Source: an uncultured Blautia sp. (GTDB taxonomy: Bacteria; Bacillota; Clostridia; Lachnospirales; Lachnospiraceae). From it: 63,278 nt of DNA. A model generated the notes under the pieces. That model was not told where the DNA came from. It saw only the letters and a list, made by a program, of their open reading frames with translations, and did not search any database. The stretch lies in assembly GCA_934373235.1 (NCBI GenBank), contig CAKROW010000010.1:1-63278 (forward strand), written 5' to 3'. Of the stretch, positions 14,284 through 22,086 are shown piece after piece. Every line of letters starts with the position of its first letter. Within the stretch, counting starts at the first letter, position 1. Position numbers and translations under genes: made by a program.

Positions 14284-15486
14284 CTACCTGTCATTGCATA
14301 CCTGGAAGATGTAGAATTTAAGATAGTAGGATTCATCAGCAGCCCAGAGGATCGGATGATCCGGAGCCTGTGTGCGGTATTCCACCTGACGCAGCCTCTT
14401 ATGCACATTCTTTGCGGCCTGTCCGACAGTTCTGGTAAAAAGCTCATAATCCATAAAATGAGAGCAGGAACATGTGGCAAGGAAACCTCCATCCTTCACA
14501 AGCTTCATGGCACGGAGATTGATCTCACGGTAGCCCTTTACCGCATTCCTGATGGAACTTCTTGACTTGGTAAAAGCCGGAGGATCCAGGATCACTACAT
14601 CAAATTTCTCTCCCTTCTCCTCAAGCTCGGGAAGAAGCTCAAACACATCCTCACAGAGGAACTTCACAGTTCCCTCAAGTCCGTTAAGCTGTGCATTTCT
14701 CTCTGCCTGTTTCACTGCTGTCTCAGAAGCATCCACACCCAGAACGCTCGCTGCCCCTGCAAGTCCCGCATTGAGTGCAAAAGATCCTGTATGTGTAAAG
14801 CAGTCCAGTACCTTCGCACCTTTGCAAAGCTTCTGGATCGCCAAACGATTATACTTCTGATCCAGGAAAAATCCCGTCTTCTGTCCTTCTCTGATGTCTA
14901 CCTCATATTTCACGCCATTTTCTTCGATCTGTACCAGGGTAGGAAATTCCTCCCCGATAAAACCTTTGGTAAGTTCCATGCCCTCCTGGCGGCGCACCTT
15001 GGCGTCACTTCTCTCGTACACGCCGCGGATCTTTATTCCGTCCTCCTCAAGGATCTTCTTAAGGGAACTGACAATGGTGGCCTTAAAACGGTCGATCCCA
15101 AGTGCAAGTGACTGCACAACAAGTACATCTGAAAATTTGTCCACCACGATCCCCGGGAGAAAATCTGCCTCTCCGAAGATAACACGGCAACTGCTGGTGT
15201 CCACCACCTTCTTACGGTATTCCCAGGCATCCCGTACCCGCTGTTCAATAAATTCATCTGTGATCTCTTTATGCTCATCTCTGGTCAACATACGGATGGC
15301 GATCCTGGAAGCACGGTTGATAAAACCTCTTCCCATGGGATACCCGTCAAAATCATGTACAAGAACGATGTCTCCGTCCTCAAAGCTTCCCATAATGCTT
15401 CCGATCTCGTTGTCATATACCCAAAGGCCACCTGATTTCAGGAATCTGCCTTCTCCTTTTTTTAATGTAACCACTGCCAGGCTCAT
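14284..15486 (-). CDS. RlmI-like 23S rRNA (cytosine-C5) methyltransferase
   Basis: A 400-residue SAM-dependent methyltransferase of the RlmI/RlmO class. It has an N-terminal PUA domain (VTLKKGEGRFLKSGGLWVYD), an EEHD-like linker, then a Rossmann methyltransferase: DCFTHTGSFALNAG (motif I), GVDASETAVKQAERNA, the catalytic LDPPAFTKS (motif IV) and TCSCSHF (motif VI with the nucleophilic Cys). I chose ATG at 15486, which has GAGGTAAG upstream and starts the PUA domain; a further 55 codons upstream are unrelated to the family. The last ten residues (FYIFQVCNDR) are encoded by att-site DNA brought by the element at 7349-14318, so the protein remains full length despite integration. Confidence 0.88.
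   Translation of the reverse strand: MSLAVVTLKKGEGRFLKSGGLWVYDNEIGSIMGSFEDGDIVLVHDFDGYPMGRGFINRASRIAIRMLTRDEHKEITDEFIEQRVRDAWEYRKKVVDTSSCRVIFGEADFLPGIVVDKFSDVLVVQSLALGIDRFKATIVSSLKKILEEDGIKIRGVYERSDAKVRRQEGMELTKGFIGEEFPTLVQIEENGVKYEVDIREGQKTGFFLDQKYNRLAIQKLCKGAKVLDCFTHTGSFALNAGLAGAASVLGVDASETAVKQAERNAQLNGLEGTVKFLCEDVFELLPELEEKGEKFDVVILDPPAFTKSRSSIRNAVKGYREINLRAMKLVKDGGFLATCSCSHFMDYELFTRTVGQAAKNVHKRLRQVEYRTQAPDHPILWAADESYYLKFYIFQVCNDR
14291..14318. other. Attachment site, right (att)
   Basis: Direct repeat partner of 7346-7373 (24 of 25 core bases). It lies in the last codons of the methyltransferase gene, so the current 3' end of that gene comes from the element side. Confidence 0.88.
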
Positions 15487-15651
15487 TCTTCTTACCTCTA
15501 CCTTTCCAACCGATTTGAAAAATATTCTATCACACAAAAATTCTTTTTTCCAGTAATTACCCAAATCCTTAATACTTATCACAGAATTTTCATGATTGGC
15601 AAACCAGACCTTCCTGACCGGATCATAATTACAGAAATTTTTCCGTGGCAT

Positions 15652-15700
15652 AATAAAACGATGGCCTGATCCCCGAAACAGGTTCCAGCCATCGCTTTAT
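15652..15700 (-). terminator. Terminator after the DUF1002 gene
   Basis: CGATGGC (15659-15665) and GCCATCG (15688-15694) pair; on the minus strand a TTTTATT tail follows. Flanking AATAAA/TTTATT also pair. Confidence 0.8.
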
Positions 15701-15752
15701 TATGTTGTCAGATCAGATAGCTCTGCTCTGTTTTACTGTTTTTATGTTCTGT

Positions 15753-17582
15753 TTACTGTTCTGCAGTTTCTTCTGCTGTCTCGCTGCTACCCTCTCCATA
15801 AAGCTTCTCAAAGAACCTGATAGTGTCATCGTAAAGCTTCTGTCTGTCCTCTGCGGAAAGATCCTTCAGGATATCTGCGGTATTCTCTTCCTGCGCTGCT
15901 TCCTCTCCGTCCGCTGCATCTTCAGTGGATGTCTCATAGCCTACCTTGAACAATTTCTTAAGCTTTGCATCCATCATGTTAAGCTCTGTGCTTACATAAT
16001 TCTCACTTCCGTCTGCCACATAGGAATCCGTACCGTTTACAAGGATATCATAGTAATCCTTCTCCACCGCCTCTGTCAGGGATGTTCCCGTAGCGGGATC
16101 CAGAGTCACTTCCACACTCGTCCGGGAGTCACCGGTAGCTTCTGCAAGAGATGCCTCATCACCCTCATACTCTCCTGCTGCAAAAATAACAAGCTGGTCG
16201 TAACGACTCTTCTGGTCATCTCCGAGGACGGAGGTATCTGCTGTCCAGGTGCTGTCTGTCTCTGCTGAGGAATCACCGGCTTCTTCAGTACTGCTATCTG
16301 TCTCTGCTGAGGAATCACTGCCGTCTGATCCTTCTGTACCATCTGCCTGTGTATCTTCTGTGGTATTCTCAGCTTCACCTTCTCCGGAGGTCTCTGTGAT
16401 CTCTGTGTCACCGGATGGGTCTGATCCTGCGGAATCATCTGTATTCACAACTGTCTCCTCACCCTCCGGAATCTCAACGTCGTCCTGTGTGTTCTCATCT
16501 GTACTCTGATCTGTATTTTCTTCTGTCCCTGTCTCAGTACCTGTTTCTTCAGGCTCCTCTGTATTCTCCACAGTTCCGTCTTCTGTTGCCTCCGGGATAC
16601 CTGACTGGCTGTCCTCTGTCTCCTGTGTCTCTGCCATATCCTGGTTTATGGACGGGTCTGTCTTTTCCTCAAGAGACGGATCCTCTGTGGAGCTCTGGAT
16701 CACATCATTACCAAGAATGCTCTCATCTACATCATTGATAATACTGTCCGCAGGCTCTGCCTCAGCCGTATCATCCGCTTCATCTGTATCCAGGTTCTCA
16801 TCTGCCTGTCCTGTAACATTCTCATCTACACGCTCCAGGGTTTCCTTTACATCGTCATAATCATAATTCTGTTTGGCGATCTCCTCAAGAAGGGAGGTTA
16901 CCTCTTTCAGTTCATCGGAGCTTAAGGAAATATTATTGTTCTGCGCCACATTGACAACTACATTCTGGATGTCATCCCCATTCTGGATATTATTCTGGAT
17001 AACTTCCATCTTGGACTGGTTCACAATGGTAGTTGCCTCGTTTTTGCCAACCTCGTCTCCAAGATTTCCGGTGACAACGATTTCCTGATTGGCCAGATCC
17101 TTCTTGGTCTCGTCAAGCTTCTCTCCGCTGGCAGTCTCATATGCCATCTGGATTCCTGTTAACGCACCGGTTCCGGATACCTCAAAAGGGCAGGCTGCAA
17201 CAACCTCACAGTTCTTCACTCCTGAAGTGGAAAGTGTGCTGGCGATCATGTTTCCTGTAACCCAGTTCAGATTGGCAGTACGTACCTTGATGCCACCGGA
17301 CTGTGTAGGTTTCACATAGGCACAGCTTACAGTTCTTGTTCCGATCTGCTCAAGGGGAACGTAAGATGCCAGGTGGTCTCTCTCATCCTGGTTGGTGATG
17401 CTCATAAGCTGTACTTCATCGGAAGTCACCTTGAAGTAATTCAGCATGGTCTGTTTCTGTGCATCACTTAAATCTGCTCCAAGTGTTACCACCTTCATGC
17501 CATCTGCAAAAACAGGGCTGACACTTCCGGCTACCATACATGCACTGCATAAAACTGCGGCAATAAGATTCCTTTTTTTCAT
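15753..17582 (-). CDS. Exported DUF1002 protein with long acidic insert
   Basis: About 609 residues. Signal peptide (MKKRNLIAAVLCSACMVAGS, cleavage near FADG) followed by a DUF1002 domain over roughly residues 25-250: MKVVTLGADLSDAQKQTMLN, ERDHLASYVPLEQIGTRTVS, NLNWVTGNMIASTLSTSGVK, QNVVVNVAQNNNISLS. An unusual stretch of about 200 residues is almost entirely Asp, Glu, Ser and Thr. A short ordered C-terminal part follows (KSRYDQLVIFAAGEYEGDEA, RQKLYDDTIRFFEKLYG). DUF1002 proteins are secreted and of unknown function. Start chosen at 17582 for GGAGGG seven bases upstream. Confidence 0.85.
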   Translation of the reverse strand: MKKRNLIAAVLCSACMVAGSVSPVFADGMKVVTLGADLSDAQKQTMLNYFKVTSDEVQLMSITNQDERDHLASYVPLEQIGTRTVSCAYVKPTQSGGIKVRTANLNWVTGNMIASTLSTSGVKNCEVVAACPFEVSGTGALTGIQMAYETASGEKLDETKKDLANQEIVVTGNLGDEVGKNEATTIVNQSKMEVIQNNIQNGDDIQNVVVNVAQNNNISLSSDELKEVTSLLEEIAKQNYDYDDVKETLERVDENVTGQADENLDTDEADDTAEAEPADSIINDVDESILGNDVIQSSTEDPSLEEKTDPSINQDMAETQETEDSQSGIPEATEDGTVENTEEPEETGTETGTEENTDQSTDENTQDDVEIPEGEETVVNTDDSAGSDPSGDTEITETSGEGEAENTTEDTQADGTEGSDGSDSSAETDSSTEEAGDSSAETDSTWTADTSVLGDDQKSRYDQLVIFAAGEYEGDEASLAEATGDSRTSVEVTLDPATGTSLTEAVEKDYYDILVNGTDSYVADGSENYVSTELNMMDAKLKKLFKVGYETSTEDAADGEEAAQEENTADILKDLSAEDRQKLYDDTIRFFEKLYGEGSSETAEETAEQ

Positions 17583-17671
17583 TTTATATCCCTCCATGGT
17601 CATACCTTCATTTTTTATATGGTCATTATAGCACACTGATCTGCAATTTTGTATTTTCCGTATCACTGGTT

Positions 17672-18763
17672 TTATAATTTTCCCATTTTTTCTGCCATCT
17701 CATAAAGGGTACGATTTCTCTCATTCATGGGGCCGAAATCTTTCAGGGGGCAGATCACACGGTCACATTTTGACATGGCAAGAAGAGCTTTCTGATAATT
17801 TTCTTCTGAAATGCAGGAAAAAGGCTTTTCCCCGATCACCTCCGCTGCCAGAGCATCCGCAACCTGGTAATCCACATCGTTCCTGTGCAGAACCCCTGCC
17901 GCAAAGGGGATCCCCTGTCTCTGAAGGCTTCTGTACACAGGGATCCCGCTTCCGTTTCCACCTATGACAAACACCTGGGGGGCTCCTTTTGCAGGCTCCA
18001 TCTCCACACAGCCGAAATCCGCATTGTAGCTTCCTCTTGTGATCCCGTAAAGCTCCCTGATGTAATCCGGAGTGAAAATTTCCTCAGGTGTTCCATATTT
18101 TTCAATATATTCCCCATGTACACAGATTACCCGGTCTGAGATCTTCTGCGCCAGATCAAGTTCGTGGAGGGACATGATCACAGTCAGCCCCTGCTGAAGA
18201 ACCATGCTTTTTAATATGGTAAGAAGCTCCAGCTTATGTCGGATGTCCAGAAATGAGGTTGGTTCGTCCAGAATGATGATCTCCGGTTCCTGGCAGATGG
18301 CTCTTGCAAGAAGGATCCTCTGCCTCTGTCCGTCACTGATAGCAGAAAAATCACGTTCGCGAAGCTCCCAGGCATGGACGGTTTCCATGGCTTTTTTTAC
18401 TTTTTCCCTGTCTTCCTCCGAGAGGATGCCAAGAGTTCCTGTGTAAGGGTATCTTCCTGTGGACACTACATCCTCGCAGGTCATAAGCTCCGGATGCATA
18501 CGTTCTGTAAGCACAACGGAAACTTTTTTTGCCATCTCTTTTGAGGACATTTTGTCCATCAGTTCCTTTTCCAGATAAACCGTACCACTGATGGCCTTAA
18601 GCTGGTGCGTGATACTTTTGAGGATCGTGGATTTTCCTGCACCGTTAGGACCTATGAGAGTAAGGATCTCACCTCTGTTCAGCTCAATATTGATCTCCCT
18701 GATCAGAGGTTTTCCGTCATAGCCTACAGTAAGCTGATCTGTATAAAAAAAATATGGCTTCAT
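17672..18763 (-). CDS. ABC importer ATPase (FecE/BtuD type) with C-terminal extension
   Basis: ATP-binding subunit of a metal-chelate or corrinoid importer. The first 260 residues have Walker A GPNGAGKST, the signature SDGQRQRILLARAI (Asp in place of the second Gly of LSGGQ), Walker B IIILDEPTS and the switch His in SLHELDLA. An extra domain of about 90 residues follows (VFVIGGNGSGIPVYRSLQRQ, GVLHRNDVDYQVADALAAEV, CDRVICPLKDFG), looking like a small alpha/beta nucleotide-type fold not found in ordinary BtuD/FecE. Start ATG at 18763, with GAGGAT upstream; it overlaps the permease stop region. Last gene of the riboswitch-controlled corrinoid operon. Confidence 0.9.
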   Translation of the reverse strand: MKPYFFYTDQLTVGYDGKPLIREINIELNRGEILTLIGPNGAGKSTILKSITHQLKAISGTVYLEKELMDKMSSKEMAKKVSVVLTERMHPELMTCEDVVSTGRYPYTGTLGILSEEDREKVKKAMETVHAWELRERDFSAISDGQRQRILLARAICQEPEIIILDEPTSFLDIRHKLELLTILKSMVLQQGLTVIMSLHELDLAQKISDRVICVHGEYIEKYGTPEEIFTPDYIRELYGITRGSYNADFGCVEMEPAKGAPQVFVIGGNGSGIPVYRSLQRQGIPFAAGVLHRNDVDYQVADALAAEVIGEKPFSCISEENYQKALLAMSKCDRVICPLKDFGPMNERNRTLYEMAEKMGKL

Positions 18764-18765
18764 AA

Positions 18766-19785
18766 TCATATCCTCTTCTGTCTTTTAATCATGATATAAA
18801 TAACAACCGGTGCACCGAAAACTGCTGTCACAGAACTGATGCTCAGCTCTGTAGGCGCAAACACAGTCCTGGCGATCAGATCACAGAACAGGCAGAAAAC
18901 TGCGCCCCCAAGGAAACATGCCGGAATAACAAGAATAGGTTTTGCCGTTTTCAGAAGACTTTTGGTGATATGAGGTACCGCAATCCCCACAAAGGAGATA
19001 GGACCTGCAAAAGCAGTCACACAGGCAGAAAGGATACTTGAAAGAAGTATCAGTCCCACACGGAACAGTCTGATATTCACACCCATGTTCTGGGCATACA
19101 CCTCTCCAAGCTGGTATGCGCTGATAGGTTTTGACATGAGAAATGCAGCTATCATGGAGATTCCCACTACCATGGCCATGACCTGCACATTACTCCAGGA
19201 CATACCGGAAAAGCTTCCCAGGGACCAGTTATGGAGATTGACAATATTGGAATCATCTGCAAAAGTCACCACAAAATCCGTGATCGCGGAGCAGATATAT
19301 CCGATCATAACTCCGCTTATTACCAGCATGGACATGTTCTGTACTTTTTTTGACACCGCAAGGACAAATCCCATGGAGATCATGGAGCCTGTAAAAGCCG
19401 CCAGGATCATTGCACCGGAACCCATTGTCACAGACATACTCAAGAAGTAGATCATAAGCAGCGCCACGACCAGTTTTGCCCCGGAGGAGATTCCCAGGAC
19501 AAAGGGGCCTGCTATGGGATTGTTGAAAAATGTCTGAAGAAGAAAGCCGGACACGGAAAGGGCTCCCCCAAGTATCACCACTGCCAGGATTCTGGGAAGA
19601 CGGATCTCCCACACAATATTAATGGCAACATCCTCTCCCTGATGCCGGAATATGATATTCAGGATCTCACCCACAGAAAGCGGAACGCTTCCTGCATTTA
19701 CATTCCAGATAAATAAGATAAAAAGCAGTACACCCAGGATCACAAATGAACATCCATATCTCACTGCACGTTTTCTTTTTTCCAT
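18766..19785 (-). CDS. FecCD/BtuC-family ABC transporter permease
   Basis: 339-residue inner-membrane permease for iron-chelate, heme or cobalamin uptake. It has the expected nine or ten transmembrane segments, NIVWEIRLPRILAVVILGGA and LSVSGFLLQTFFNNPIAGPF typical of the family, WSLGSFSGMSW, and the ATPase-coupling region GPISFVGIAVPHITKSLL. AGGAGG precedes the ATG. It sits between a binding protein and an ATPase, forming a complete importer. The B12 riboswitch upstream of the operon and the CbiK-like gene suggest a corrinoid or cobalt-tetrapyrrole substrate rather than a siderophore. Confidence 0.94.
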   Translation of the reverse strand: MEKRKRAVRYGCSFVILGVLLFILFIWNVNAGSVPLSVGEILNIIFRHQGEDVAINIVWEIRLPRILAVVILGGALSVSGFLLQTFFNNPIAGPFVLGISSGAKLVVALLMIYFLSMSVTMGSGAMILAAFTGSMISMGFVLAVSKKVQNMSMLVISGVMIGYICSAITDFVVTFADDSNIVNLHNWSLGSFSGMSWSNVQVMAMVVGISMIAAFLMSKPISAYQLGEVYAQNMGVNIRLFRVGLILLSSILSACVTAFAGPISFVGIAVPHITKSLLKTAKPILVIPACFLGGAVFCLFCDLIARTVFAPTELSISSVTAVFGAPVVIYIMIKRQKRI

Positions 19786-19855
19786 TTACAAGTTCCTCCT
19801 GTGTCCGGTTTTTTTCACCATATAAAACGGACATCTGCATTCTGCCGCATCCGTC

Positions 19856-21001
19856 TTACTTCAGCCTGTGCATATAGGTCAGCTCTTCAAGAGACGCATC
19901 ATCTTCTGTAAGAATGGTATGGATATCTTCGATCATAGTTCCAAGCCCTGTTGTCTCCTGAAAAAGATTTTTGCCTGTGCACCAGACATTTCCATTCTTT
20001 ACAGCCTTGAAATCAGCCAGAAGCTCACCTTTTGAAAGAAGTTCATCGATGGTGGTAAGCTCGCCGTCAATGGTACTGTTGTAGATGATGTAATCCGCAT
20101 CCTTTGCCTTGGCATAAAATTCCTCCATCTGCATATTCATGGTGGACAGTGCATTATCATTGCTTCCTGTATCCTCCGGAACATATTTCCCTCCTGCCAG
20201 ACGGATCATCTCCGATACATAGTCTCCGGATTTACGCACATTCACAGCTCCTGTGGAATTAATGTAAAAAAAAGCCACAGTCTTTCCTGTATTTTCTGCG
20301 GAAAGTAGCTTTTCAAGCTTACTGCTCTGCTCTTCAAAAACCTTTTCGGCCTGATCCTCCCTTCCAAGGAGGACTCCGTAAAGCTTCATCCACTCTGTTC
20401 TTCCAAGGGGATGGCTCTCATAGCTGGAGCGCTCCACAAGTACAGGGATACCGAACTGTTCCAGTTTCTCCTTCACCTCGGGGTTATGGTAGATCATGGT
20501 GGATTCAATGGCAAGTCCGCAGCCTTCGTTTAAGATCAGTTCATAATCCGGGGCATTGTATTTTCCTGCGTAGATCATTTTTCCGGATTCCATGGCATCT
20601 TTTGCCTCCTGGATATACCATCCATTTTCCTTTGTTCCGGAAAGGCGGATGCTGTCAATACCGTCAATGGCGCGGAAAAGATCCATGGCAGAGGTAGCTA
20701 CCAGATAAATATTGCTGACAGGCTGCTGCAAAACAGTGATATCCCCATCCAGCCCTTCCGGAGCTTTCCTGCCTTCAGGGACCACCAGGAATTCTCCGCT
20801 CTGGTCAATGGTGATCAGTGCATAACCTCCCTCATAGTAATCCACAGAAAATTCTTCCGCATAGGAAAGCTCCATGCCGTGATCATAGGTAAGTCCCTTG
20901 ATCTCTCTGTGGGAATCTTCCTTTTCTGCTCCGTAAACACCGGTAGACAGTCCCATTATAAGTACAGCCATCAGCAGAAGCCATTTTATATATTTGTTCA
21001 T
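19856..21001 (-). CDS. ABC transporter substrate-binding protein (BtuF/FhuD class)
   Basis: 381 residues with a signal peptide (YIKWLLLMAVLIMGLSTGVY). It lacks an obvious lipobox Cys, which is unusual for a Gram-positive binding protein. The body has the two-lobed class III pattern: ALITIDQSGEFLVVPEG, PVSNIYLVATSAMDLFRAID, ILNEGCGLAIESTMIYHNPE, PVLVERSSYESHPLGRTEWM, VAFFYINSTGAVNVRKSGD, KDADYIIYNSTIDGELTTID. It should capture the ligand outside the cell and deliver it to the permease at 18766. Its ATG overlaps the stop of the upstream surface-protein gene (TAATG). Confidence 0.88.
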   Translation of the reverse strand: MNKYIKWLLLMAVLIMGLSTGVYGAEKEDSHREIKGLTYDHGMELSYAEEFSVDYYEGGYALITIDQSGEFLVVPEGRKAPEGLDGDITVLQQPVSNIYLVATSAMDLFRAIDGIDSIRLSGTKENGWYIQEAKDAMESGKMIYAGKYNAPDYELILNEGCGLAIESTMIYHNPEVKEKLEQFGIPVLVERSSYESHPLGRTEWMKLYGVLLGREDQAEKVFEEQSSKLEKLLSAENTGKTVAFFYINSTGAVNVRKSGDYVSEMIRLAGGKYVPEDTGSNDNALSTMNMQMEEFYAKAKDADYIIYNSTIDGELTTIDELLSKGELLADFKAVKNGNVWCTGKNLFQETTGLGTMIEDIHTILTEDDASLEELTYMHRLK

Positions 21002-21984
21002 TATTTCTCCTTTTCCAGAGAGGAGGAATCAAAAGTCAGTGTATAATCGATCTCATGAGGAGTACTCATGGCTGTGGTATCTGCAGTTACTTCCATTGCT
21101 GCATCAAACACACTTACCGGGATCTCAAATGTGGAATTTCCGTCTTTGTTCACAGGCTCGTATTTCTCATCTCCTATAAGCATATAATCATAGTTCGGGC
21201 TGCTCCACACGATGGTTGCTGTCGCTTTATCCTTTGCCACGGTGATCTTTGCAGGCGATTCCACAGACGCACGTCCTGTGCCGCCTTCCAGTGTTACTTC
21301 TGCTGTATAGTTCCCATCTTCAAGATCAAGATCTTTAAGCTCTTTTCCCTCAGCCTTTTTGTCAGAAGCTACTCCGCTGTCTGTCGACTCCTTGGATGTC
21401 CCGTCAGCTGTTTTCTTGTCGGGATCGTCTTTGTCAGCAGCTTTTTCTGCTGTGGCGCCATCTTCTTTTACAGGATCCTTGACACTTACCTTATGGTCGT
21501 ACCATTTTCCCTTTTCACCAAGGATTGCCACATCAAACTCTTCACCAATGGAAGGTACCGGAATATCAAAACCGTACACTTCCTCTGTATATCCATCGCT
21601 GTATTTTACAGTGTCTGTGGTTGGCTCAATGATCTCTGCCCCATCCTTCTGTGCATCTTCTGCTGTTCCTGCAAACAGGTTTACGATCTTCTTGGAAACA
21701 AGGCTTACGTGAATGGTCATCTTTCCGTCTTTGACTGTCAGTTCACCCTTTTTGTCATTGGCTTCATTGACATGGAACATACTGCTGTCTGTGTCAAACT
21801 CTGCTGTATAGATACCGTCTTCAAGATCTTCCGTCTTCTCCTGAGCTTTGGTATCTGCTGCGTCTTTGTCTGTTTCTTCTGCGGTTTCTGTTTCTGCAAA
21901 TACACAGGATGCCGGCACTGTGCTCACCATAAGTGCTGCTGCACTTATTCCTGCAAGAAACAGATTAACATACTTTTTTTTCAT
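21001..21984 (-). CDS. Secreted two-domain surface protein of a corrinoid-uptake operon
   Basis: 327 residues. After a signal peptide (MKKKYVNLFLAGISAAALMV, cleavage near VFAE) there are two related domains: DLEDGIYTAEFDTDSSMFHV with GKMTIHVSLVSKKIVNLFAG, and LDLEDGNYTAEVTLEGGTGR with KATATIVWSSPNYDYMLIGD. Each begins L-E-D-G-x-Y-T-A-E and is beta-rich, recalling NEAT-type heme-binding domains. They are joined by a Lys/Asp/Ala-rich linker. No sortase motif is evident. Between an exported CbiK-like chelatase and a binding protein, it is a candidate extracellular tetrapyrrole-binding or relay protein. Start ATG at 21984 has AAAGGAG upstream. Confidence 0.75.
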   Translation of the reverse strand: MKKKYVNLFLAGISAAALMVSTVPASCVFAETETAEETDKDAADTKAQEKTEDLEDGIYTAEFDTDSSMFHVNEANDKKGELTVKDGKMTIHVSLVSKKIVNLFAGTAEDAQKDGAEIIEPTTDTVKYSDGYTEEVYGFDIPVPSIGEEFDVAILGEKGKWYDHKVSVKDPVKEDGATAEKAADKDDPDKKTADGTSKESTDSGVASDKKAEGKELKDLDLEDGNYTAEVTLEGGTGRASVESPAKITVAKDKATATIVWSSPNYDYMLIGDEKYEPVNKDGNSTFEIPVSVFDAAMEVTADTTAMSTPHEIDYTLTFDSSSLEKEK

Positions 21985-22007
21985 GATAATTCTCCTTTCA
22001 CGCACAT

Positions 22008-22040
22008 CTGCCCGGAAAACAGTAAATGCATTCCGGGCAG
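22008..22040. other. Strong hairpin between cbiK-like and surface-protein genes
   Basis: CTGCCCGG (22008-22015) and CCGGGCAG (22033-22040) form a perfect 8-bp stem. No T run follows on the minus strand, so it is more likely an mRNA-stability or processing element within the operon than a terminator. Confidence 0.55.
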
Positions 22041-22086
22041 ATAAACCTTGTTTATGATTTTATGTATCCGTTACAGGATGCGGATA

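Larger units (their letters stand above)
7349..14318. mobile_element. Integrated genetic element in the 3' end of an rlmI-like gene
   Basis: About 6.95 kb between two 25-base direct repeats. It is visibly richer in A/T than its neighbours and its genes have AT-rich codons. Gene order: integrase, excisionase-like, two exported proteins, broken DUF6431 gene, XRE regulator divergent from a small zinc-ribbon membrane protein, serine recombinase, 53-residue membrane protein, HU-like protein and a winged-helix protein. I see no relaxase, conjugation ATPase, capsid or terminase, so it is not self-evidently a phage or ICE. It could be a small mobilizable island or satellite that uses another element's machinery, or a decayed element. 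Integration preserves the target reading frame. Confidence 0.85.

Noticed and set aside
15487..15651. 55-residue N-terminal extension of the rlmI-like protein
   Set aside because: The PUA domain begins at the ATG with a proper ribosome binding site at 15486; extension has no family counterpart.
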